Positions 56,731 to 64,000 of a DNA stretch of 64,000 nt are shown here, piece by piece (positions within the stretch are counted from its first letter, which is position 1; the number at the start of each line of letters is the position of its first letter). Under the pieces are notes generated by a model. It did no database searches. It had not been told where the DNA came from and saw only the letters and a program-made list of their open reading frames with translations. The stretch spans positions 1-64,000 of the IMG/VR virus record IMGVR_UViG_3300009509_000010; one strand, 5' to 3'. The position numbers and the translations under genes are program-made. This stretch comes from a virus.

Positions 56731-59700
56731 ATGGCAACCGGGACAACTTTTGCAGCGGTAACCGAAAAACGACTTTTTGGAACGGCCGACTTTCGGGATC
56801 GGTTGCTTGGGCACCTCCGCACGCTAGTCCAAGAGAGCTACGAGAAATCCTACCGGGGTGGGTGTGTTTACGACGCGGCCCTAAATTTGATTTCGGGCGG
56901 AAACGACAAAATAACGATCTCGGGCACTAGCCTTGCAACCGATGGCCAAGGCCACCTCCTCGACGTAGCGCCGAGCGGATTTGCAACAGGTTTGCAATTT
57001 CAAAACACCGCAGCGGTTGAATACGAGATCGGCCTACACTACGCCGAGGTTCCAAGCGGAATCCAAATCAACCCGAGGACGGGCCTACCTGAGTTTGTCG
57101 GGTGGGATGAAACGATCGGCGAAAGTGGCACCCCGGATCTGGTCACCGATAACGGAAACGGAACGATCACTTTTCGGGTTAACACAATCACCGAGTCGGG
57201 CGTTTCCAACGCTGGGCGCAAGGTGCGGGTTTACAAAAACATACCCGGTCCCAACGCCACCACCGAGGTGGTGGCGATTGAGGAGCTCACCGTAGCTTGG
57301 ACCGGGAGCAACAACGAGATCACCACCGCGGCGGTTTTCGGCCAAGAAACGGTTAGCACCACCGCGGCCGATTACACGGTGGTTTTGATGGGCGCAACCA
57401 TCAAACGCAATACCACGCTTTACGACGTTGACGGTTACGCGTTTCTAGGCAAGGTGACCGGTGGGGGGTCGGGAGCTCCGCCGAGCGGGTTTGATGTCAC
57501 CGACCAAGACGTGATCGACATGTCGTTGTCAGACATGGCCGACATTACGAGCCGCAACGCCACCACCGATCGGCTCAAAATCGACGTGAAAAGCTACACC
57601 GGGGACGTGGGTGATCCACAAATTCAGGTTCGGGACCCCAGTGGGACTCCGGTTTTTACCGTTGACGGTAACGGTAACGTGGTGATTGAGGGGACCACCA
57701 CACAACAAGATTTTGTCCAAGTAAACTCGAGCGAGACGATCACCGACAATTTGACCGCGGGCGACGATGGCGCCACCGACTCCCACAAAATCAAAGGCAC
57801 GTGGTGGCACACCAACAACGCCGAGACCGCGAATTATTTTCACATTGACGGGGCGACGGGCCACATTGGTTTAAACAAACCCGCAGATTCGGGCTTTTGG
57901 CTAGATGTCGCAAATTCGGCTCGGTTTCAAGGACTTGTGCAATTCGCAAGTGCGGTTCCAAATATCCAATTTTTGGAAACCGACGTTGCGATTGATGATG
58001 GTGGTTTGTGGCGTTTGATACTCACAAACGGCGACATATACTTCCAAATGAATACCGCCGCGGGGGGTGATTTTACCTCCGCAACAAGTTGGTTGCGCTT
58101 TAATCGCGCACTATCAACGATATACTCGTATTTCAATTTTTCCCCAATTTCGGACGATACAAGGGACATAGGTTCGGCCGGTTTGGAATGGAAAGATCTT
58201 TATATCGACGGGACAGCCTACGTTGACACGTTAAGCCTATCAACGGTGGCGGGCGAGGGCGTTGCAACAAGTATTATCCCAACGACCAACGGGACCCTTA
58301 ACCTTGGCAGTGTGGCCTATAGGTGGAATCAAATCATAACCGAGCAACTCGATAGTTACTTGGATACTGACACCGCCACCACACCGGCAATTTGGGCAAA
58401 GCATGATGCCACCTCGGTGACCAATACCCGGTTATCGTTGGCTAGATTACAAGCCGATACCGACGCAGCGGTGGCAAATGATTTTGGTGGAAGTGTGGAG
58501 CTCGACATCAAAGACACCACCGTTGCCAAAGTGCAGTGGTGGCGACGCGGGGCGGATGATCAGTGTGATCTTTACTTTTTCCTCCGGGATGCTGTTGACG
58601 CAAACACCGCCCAACTAAAACTCAAATACGACGGCGGGATGGATGCCCGCACGATTTTGCCGTTTGCGACCGATACCTACGATCTCGGCTCGCCGAGCTA
58701 CAGGTGGGCGAATATCTACACCGCAAACTTAAACGTCGGTGAGGATATCAACCCGGCGGCGGATCTTACCTATGACCTCGGGCAACCTTCGGTGCGTTGG
58801 CTCAATGTATACACCCAAAACGTGGCCGGCGGGCCAGGGACAGGGACTGATTTTGTCAATATCAGTGGCCCTGATTACGTCAATATAAACGGCCCATTGT
58901 ATCTTGGCGGTTTCGACTACGCCGAGCCCAGCGGGACCATGGCGGGAGGTGGACATACCTTTCTTGCGCAAGAAGCAACCGGGGCGTTGGTGCTTGCGAC
59001 CGAAAACGGTGATGGTCGAGTCAATTTGACTTGGAACGCCTATTTTGATGGCACGACGTGGCGCGGTTGGAAAGGCAGCGGCGAAGGCGCCACCCGTTTG
59101 CAAATCACAGAAAACGTGGGTCTTTTAGAATGGACTTGGTGGGTTGACGATTCGGTGTCCACCCCTGGCGAGATTGCAAATGTTAGGTCAATCGACCAAA
59201 AACGCTTTGTTATCGGGTCCGCCGGTGTTTGGGCTTATGACAAAGTGATCATTGAAAGCACAGAGCCTCGGAGTCATTATGTTGATTCTGACCTTGCCGT
59301 TGACGCCGGTGGCCTTTGGCGAATTCGGATCGTTGGCGGTGATTATTCGTTGGAGGAAAATACCGCGGCGGCTGGTAACTTCACTACGATATCGGGCTGG
59401 TTCCGGACTGACCGAGCAAACGCCGCTATTGAGTTTTATAAAAACGTTTGGCCGAGCGCCGATGATTCTTTCGACCTTGGGACCGCGGCCCAACAGTGGC
59501 GCCACCTTTACATTGACGGGACGGCCAATATTGACACCCTATCTTTAGACACCACCGACGGGCTCGGGGTGGCTTCGCACCTAAAACCAACTACCACCGC
59601 AACCTACGATTTGGGAGGAGCAAACCGGTATTGGCGTGATCTTTATCTATCGGGTGGTATTACGAGTCAGGGGATTTTATATCTCTTGTCAGATATTGCC

Positions 59701-62700
59701 CTAGAGGAAACCATCGTTATCCAAAATACCGGGGTATCTCAAGGAGGTTCATTCATCAAGTTTTGGTCCAACGAGGTTGACCTAAATAACGCAACTGACC
59801 CAGAAGACGTCCTCGGCGGATTGCGGTTCTATGGTGACGCTGGGGACGGCGTGAATAGTTACCTTGGCGCATCGATGAGAGCGGCCGCTAAAACCGGGTG
59901 GAATGTCAGCAATGCGGAATCAAAACTCGTTTGGGCGTTGGCCGGTTCTGGTGAAACAACCGCAACTGACCGTTTGGCGCTTAACTCGGTTCAGTTATAT
60001 CCAATTACGGACGATGCACTAAACCTCGGGTCAGCGACCAACGAGTGGGGCGACCTTCACATTGACGGAACGGCTTACATTGACACATTATCTTTGGACA
60101 CCACCGACGGGCTTGGGGTAGCAACGACAATTAAGCCAACGACCGACGGGTCATTCGACCTCGGGAGCTCAACACGGGAATGGCGCAACCTATACGTTGA
60201 CGGGATTGCGTATGTTGACGCTCTTGTTTTATCGTCGGCTGCGGCGGAAGGTGTGGCGAGTCACATTGTCCCAACGGCCGACGATTCTTACGATTTAGGT
60301 AGTTCATCGTACAAATGGCGATCCCTTTATCTCGACGGGACGGCCTACGTTGACACCCTAAGTCTATCCACAACGGCGGGCGAGGGTGTAGCTACTGATT
60401 TGATCCCTACATCAAACGGTGTGGCGGCCCTTGGGAGCAGCTCTTACCGGTGGTCAAATATTCATGCGATTGAGGGGACGTTTTACAGGTCAACCGATAC
60501 GCTCTCAACGGGCCTGTTGTCGGTAACCCATTATGTACCATCCGGCGGTGCATCCCGAGCTAAACTAGCCGAATTCGTGGCTACCGCGGGGGCCAGTAAT
60601 ATCAACGGTTTCGGTGGGTTTGTCTCGTTTTACAACGGGGCAAATGAGGTGGGGCGGATTGAGTGGTCTCGCAACGGAGCCAACGACCAAGCTGATATGG
60701 TTTGGCGGCTCAACTCGGTGGGCGACAACATGGTCAACCAACTGACGTTGCACTATAACAACGGGATCGAAACATACCACCATTACCCGTACGCCGCCGA
60801 TACCTGGGACCTTGGCACGACTGGTCAAGAATGGCGGGACGTTTACGCCATGCAGTTAAAATTGATTCAAATAAGCCCGAGAATTGAATGGCGGGACGAA
60901 AGCCTTGCAATTGACGCTGGCGGACTCTGGCGTAACATATTGGCGGGTGGTGTTTATCGTATTGAGGAAAATACCGCTGTGGCGGGTGATTTTTCAACTA
61001 ACAAGTATTGGTTTGTTATCAACAAAACAAACGCGTGGGTTGAGACAGGTGCTGATTTTATTCCGAGAGCCAACTCGGCTTACAATCTCGGAAACGCAAC
61101 GCATTGGTGGTTGGACGCCTACATTGACCGAAATTTGTATATTGATGACGGGGAATTTTATTTACAGCTCAATGGTGGTAACCCATACATCAATTTCGCA
61201 ACGACCGGTGGTGTGGACGCGTTTTGGTACAGCCGTGGAAATAATCGTTTTTATTGGCGTATCGCAGGGGATGACAGTATTTTTGCCCTTGACGCGACTA
61301 ACGCAAAATTCAAAGTTGATGTGGTGCCCAGTAGTCAACGCGGGGCCGACCTCGGCACCACTGGATCGAATTGGGATTGGACTTACACTCGAAACGTAAC
61401 GTCCGATGATTACTTGTTTTTGAGTAGTACAGATGATCACGTGTACCTAGTCAACTGGGAAGCGGTCCCGGTTGGGTCACTTGCCGGGAGCAATGTAACC
61501 ATGGTTACTGGCAACGGCAATTGGACAACCCAACTACAGGCCGGGGCGGGCCGGGTTAATTTGTCTTGGAATTCATACTACGATGGCACCACTTGGAGGT
61601 ATTGGGACGCGGGCGGGGACGGTGCAACGCGTATGAATATTTCAACAAGTGGCGCCACCACGTATTGGGAATGGTGGTTTAACGATACGGCGCCAGCGGC
61701 GGCCGGTGATACGCTCACTTGGATTTCCGGGGCATCTTTGCGTATAGACTCCGGTGGTATCACGACGAAAAACATTGAGGCCGTTGCAGGTAACACGTAC
61801 GACATAGGCGCATCAGGTGCGTATTTTGAAAACTTGTACGCAAATACCCACTACATTGACGCAACTTTTTTGGCGTTTATCAACGGCTCAACTCCGCGGT
61901 TAACCTGGGATTCAACCGATTGGATACAATACAATCGGACAGACAACAAATGGCAATTTGGCGTGGGGGATTCGACAAAATTTGAAATTGCGTCGAGTTA
62001 CATCAATGTAGGTTTTTCAAACACCACGCCACCGGCTTTATTTAATGTAGGATATTATGGTACACCGGGCACGACCGATTTGCGAGGAAGCCACATTCAT
62101 TCATATCTAAACTCGAACCTCAGTTCGGTGGCCGGTACCCGGAGGCGGTTGGTTTCGATAGGTGGCGCTGTATCAAACGAGGAATACCTGACCATATCGC
62201 AATACCGTGTGTCAACTGGGTCACAGTGGGATACGTCGGCAATTATTCTATCCCGCGAAGTTGACAACTCGGCGGACATCGGCGGGTATATTCAATTTGG
62301 GTCCGCGGATTTCGACGTCAAAGGGCATTGGCGCCCCTCTGCTGATTCGACCTATGAGCTAGGCGGATCAAATTATCGTTGGTCGACGATATATTCTGGA
62401 AATATCACCAGCCAACGAGACGCGACCGGGGCGGCGAACGCAGCAGCTTTTTTCACGCATAATGGTTTGACTACTGTTGATGTGGAATTGTTGATTGCGA
62501 GGTTTAACGCAGAAACCGACGGTACGCAGGCTGACGGGTTTGGTGGTTATGTCAGGTATGAATCAGAAGGTCTTTCAAAGGGTGAACTGAGGTGGGTCCG
62601 TGACGGTGGAAATAATCAATACGACTTTTATTGGCTTACCCACAACAATACGTCTTTAACTGAGCGGTTGCGATTTCATTGGGATGGCGCGATCAGTTTA

Positions 62701-63555
62701 CTTGCGGACGCTAATTTCAATTTTAAATTTTCGACCGACGATCCAACGATAACTTTCGATTCCGGTACCGACGAATTGAGATACGACCGATCCGCAAATA
62801 GTTGGTATTTCACGGTTGGAGGCTCCAACACGTTGATAGTGTCCGGGTCTGCTTTGACGACTCTTGGTCCTATTTATACCTCAGGCGCTGGTCATGATAT
62901 CGGCTCTAGTGGTCAATATTTTAGTACACTTTATGTTAATACCATAAATCTCGGGGCAGGCGATGATGGTAATGGGTTCCGAACACATTGCAAGCCTTAC
63001 TTGGACGAGCAGTTTGACCTCGGTAGCACGTTGTACCAATGGAGGAATCTCTACGTCAACCAAACTGCTTACATCGACGTTTTGAGCCTTTCGACGGTAG
63101 CTGGCCAAGGCGTCGATTCGTACCTAAACCCAACCAACACCTTGAAAGATCAAGGTAACTCGACCTATTTTTGGGATTATACTTATACCGATCGGCTATA
63201 CACCCGTGAGGGCAACAACTACACGTTCGATAATTATGACGACTTGGCGTTGATTGATGAATACAACCCGAGCGGCGTGGTGGTCGAGGTGGATAAAGCG
63301 GGCGAGGTCCGGATCCTACAAAGGGCCTCAAGGGGCACCTTACCTTGGCCCATGCTTGGACCTCGGGACCCCATGGCGCAATCGTGGTTTATCGATATCA
63401 ACGATTCGTTGTATTTTCTTTTGGGCGCAATCAAGCAGCTCCACAACAAACACAAGGCCGAGGTGGCCGAGCTCCGAGCCAAGATCGAGGACCTCGTAAG
63501 CCTAAAAAGCCGGGTCGAGTTACTTGCTCGCAAGATGGAGGCGTTGACAGCATGA
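56731..63555 (+). CDS. Giant modular tail fibre protein
   Basis: The 2274-residue protein has an N-terminal attachment part (about 1-270), then more than a dozen repeats of a motif like YDLGS-x-x-x-x-W-x-x-LY-[LIV]-DGTAYVDTLSL. Between the repeats, larger modules recur. One has DAGGLWR and ENTAA-x-G-x-F; one has FGG-x-V, then W-R-x-GA-x-DQ-x-D; one has GRVNL-[ST]-WN-x-Y-x-DGTTWR. The C-terminus has a YNPSGVVVEVDKAGEVRILQ domain and a last coiled coil (HNKHKAEVAELRAKIEDL) for trimerisation. It follows the gpI-like gene as fibres do and probably binds host receptors. No enzymatic motif is seen. Confidence 0.82.
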   Translation: MATGTTFAAVTEKRLFGTADFRDRLLGHLRTLVQESYEKSYRGGCVYDAALNLISGGNDKITISGTSLATDGQGHLLDVAPSGFATGLQFQNTAAVEYEIGLHYAEVPSGIQINPRTGLPEFVGWDETIGESGTPDLVTDNGNGTITFRVNTITESGVSNAGRKVRVYKNIPGPNATTEVVAIEELTVAWTGSNNEITTAAVFGQETVSTTAADYTVVLMGATIKRNTTLYDVDGYAFLGKVTGGGSGAPPSGFDVTDQDVIDMSLSDMADITSRNATTDRLKIDVKSYTGDVGDPQIQVRDPSGTPVFTVDGNGNVVIEGTTTQQDFVQVNSSETITDNLTAGDDGATDSHKIKGTWWHTNNAETANYFHIDGATGHIGLNKPADSGFWLDVANSARFQGLVQFASAVPNIQFLETDVAIDDGGLWRLILTNGDIYFQMNTAAGGDFTSATSWLRFNRALSTIYSYFNFSPISDDTRDIGSAGLEWKDLYIDGTAYVDTLSLSTVAGEGVATSIIPTTNGTLNLGSVAYRWNQIITEQLDSYLDTDTATTPAIWAKHDATSVTNTRLSLARLQADTDAAVANDFGGSVELDIKDTTVAKVQWWRRGADDQCDLYFFLRDAVDANTAQLKLKYDGGMDARTILPFATDTYDLGSPSYRWANIYTANLNVGEDINPAADLTYDLGQPSVRWLNVYTQNVAGGPGTGTDFVNISGPDYVNINGPLYLGGFDYAEPSGTMAGGGHTFLAQEATGALVLATENGDGRVNLTWNAYFDGTTWRGWKGSGEGATRLQITENVGLLEWTWWVDDSVSTPGEIANVRSIDQKRFVIGSAGVWAYDKVIIESTEPRSHYVDSDLAVDAGGLWRIRIVGGDYSLEENTAAAGNFTTISGWFRTDRANAAIEFYKNVWPSADDSFDLGTAAQQWRHLYIDGTANIDTLSLDTTDGLGVASHLKPTTTATYDLGGANRYWRDLYLSGGITSQGILYLLSDIALEETIVIQNTGVSQGGSFIKFWSNEVDLNNATDPEDVLGGLRFYGDAGDGVNSYLGASMRAAAKTGWNVSNAESKLVWALAGSGETTATDRLALNSVQLYPITDDALNLGSATNEWGDLHIDGTAYIDTLSLDTTDGLGVATTIKPTTDGSFDLGSSTREWRNLYVDGIAYVDALVLSSAAAEGVASHIVPTADDSYDLGSSSYKWRSLYLDGTAYVDTLSLSTTAGEGVATDLIPTSNGVAALGSSSYRWSNIHAIEGTFYRSTDTLSTGLLSVTHYVPSGGASRAKLAEFVATAGASNINGFGGFVSFYNGANEVGRIEWSRNGANDQADMVWRLNSVGDNMVNQLTLHYNNGIETYHHYPYAADTWDLGTTGQEWRDVYAMQLKLIQISPRIEWRDESLAIDAGGLWRNILAGGVYRIEENTAVAGDFSTNKYWFVINKTNAWVETGADFIPRANSAYNLGNATHWWLDAYIDRNLYIDDGEFYLQLNGGNPYINFATTGGVDAFWYSRGNNRFYWRIAGDDSIFALDATNAKFKVDVVPSSQRGADLGTTGSNWDWTYTRNVTSDDYLFLSSTDDHVYLVNWEAVPVGSLAGSNVTMVTGNGNWTTQLQAGAGRVNLSWNSYYDGTTWRYWDAGGDGATRMNISTSGATTYWEWWFNDTAPAAAGDTLTWISGASLRIDSGGITTKNIEAVAGNTYDIGASGAYFENLYANTHYIDATFLAFINGSTPRLTWDSTDWIQYNRTDNKWQFGVGDSTKFEIASSYINVGFSNTTPPALFNVGYYGTPGTTDLRGSHIHSYLNSNLSSVAGTRRRLVSIGGAVSNEEYLTISQYRVSTGSQWDTSAIILSREVDNSADIGGYIQFGSADFDVKGHWRPSADSTYELGGSNYRWSTIYSGNITSQRDATGAANAAAFFTHNGLTTVDVELLIARFNAETDGTQADGFGGYVRYESEGLSKGELRWVRDGGNNQYDFYWLTHNNTSLTERLRFHWDGAISLLADANFNFKFSTDDPTITFDSGTDELRYDRSANSWYFTVGGSNTLIVSGSALTTLGPIYTSGAGHDIGSSGQYFSTLYVNTINLGAGDDGNGFRTHCKPYLDEQFDLGSTLYQWRNLYVNQTAYIDVLSLSTVAGQGVDSYLNPTNTLKDQGNSTYFWDYTYTDRLYTREGNNYTFDNYDDLALIDEYNPSGVVVEVDKAGEVRILQRASRGTLPWPMLGPRDPMAQSWFIDINDSLYFLLGAIKQLHNKHKAEVAELRAKIEDLVSLKSRVELLARKMEALTA

Positions 63556-64000
63556 CAAAGCCAAAGGTTTTGATTTCAACGGCGTGGTGGCCCTCAAAAA
63601 CTCGGTGGTTTAGTCAATACTCGGCCGGGGTGACGGCCCAACTTGACCAGCCAGGATATGAGTCAGAGCTGTTTATTACCACGAGCTACGCTGGCCACAA
63701 GTTTGAATCGATTACGAGGTCAATGTTTCAAGCCCAGCAATGGGCCGATGCCCACGGATTCACCCATATTTTAAACGTCGAGGCCGACAAGGTGTTACCA
63801 CCGGGCACGTTGGATCGCCTATTATCCCACCAAAAATTGGTGGTTTACGCCGGGGATGCAATTGACGGCGGCGGGCAAGGCCTAACCAAGATCGGTGTGT
63901 ATCAAGGTGGTGGGGTCAAGGGGTGGGGGGTGGTGCTCGTTTCGGTCGAGATTTTGCGCCACGTTCCGTTTGACGTATACGCGGGGCAATGGCTTTGGCC
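63552..64000 (+). CDS. Glycosyltransferase-like protein, cut by the window edge
   Basis: An ATG in an ATGA overlap with the fibre gene opens a frame that runs off the right edge (149 residues visible). KPKVLISTAWWPSKTRW begins the protein, and residues 70-90 read THILNVEADKVLPPGTLDRL, which resembles the D-x-D-type region of GT-A glycosyltransferases (here E-A-D) followed by the usual P-x-x-[LI]-x-x-L helix. It may modify the fibre, other virion proteins or host surface sugars. As only part is visible, the family is tentative. Confidence 0.5.
   Translation, partial: MTKPKVLISTAWWPSKTRWFSQYSAGVTAQLDQPGYESELFITTSYAGHKFESITRSMFQAQQWADAHGFTHILNVEADKVLPPGTLDRLLSHQKLVVYAGDAIDGGGQGLTKIGVYQGGGVKGWGVVLVSVEILRHVPFDVYAGQWLW

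Noticed and set aside
63200-63555. Peptidase S74-type self-cleaving chaperone at the fibre end
   Set aside because: The coiled-coil end is similar in layout, but the expected catalytic serine-lysine pattern is not recognisable.

Overview
The window is a near-continuous stretch of the genome of a tailed, contractile-tailed (myovirus-type) double-stranded DNA phage. This follows from a terminase, portal, MuF-type minor head protein, capsid protease and major capsid protein, followed by a tail sheath, T4 gp19-like tube, tail assembly chaperone with a -1 frameshift site, tape measure, gpD-like hub, gpV-like spike, gpW, gpJ and gpI-like baseplate proteins, and very large fibre proteins. The DNA is visibly GC-rich and genes are packed with ATGA, GTGA or TAATG overlaps. 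All but one gene lie on the plus strand. I see no integrase, no ribosomal or tRNA gene and no classical peptidoglycan endolysin. The host cannot be named from the sequence.

Left end (1-1080): six and a half 30-bp tandem repeats, then the only minus-strand gene (a ribbon-helix-helix-like DNA-binding protein). It is separated from the first plus-strand gene by an AT-rich control region with a 13-bp inverted repeat, iteron-like direct repeats and a 15-bp perfect palindrome. This is the best candidate for a replication origin or early regulatory switch.

Replication and accessory region (1081-16256): an archaeo-eukaryotic-type primase fused to a helicase, ThyX, and a cut-down paralogue of the helicase domain. 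Then comes a tight cluster (4.7-8.5 kb) of small proteins, many with zinc-ribbon or other paired-cysteine motifs and several in paralogous pairs. After that come a PD-(D/E)XK nuclease with an iron-sulphur-type cysteine set, an SNF2-like helicase, a candidate single-strand-binding protein, a family A DNA polymerase, a RuvC-like resolvase and a small HTH protein.

Packaging and head region (16243-38764): candidate small terminase, TerL, portal and MuF protein, an 862-residue protease whose middle resembles a DNA ligase nucleotidyltransferase domain, a scaffold-like protein and the major capsid protein. A run of beta-rich structural proteins follows, then a patatin-like phospholipase next to a small multi-span membrane protein, then head-tail connector proteins.

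Tail region (38767-64000): neck/terminator-type protein, sheath, tube, frameshifting chaperone pair, 1335-residue tape measure with 25-residue repeats, LysM protein, hub, spike, baseplate, Ig-like repeat protein, gpI-like protein with a lectin-like tail, a 2274-residue modular fibre and the start of a glycosyltransferase-like gene cut by the window edge.

The most unusual points are the protease with a ligase-like insert, the phospholipase in the virion region, the minimal helicase paralogue, the Ig-like domain interrupted by one in-frame stop between two genes, and the structured control region.
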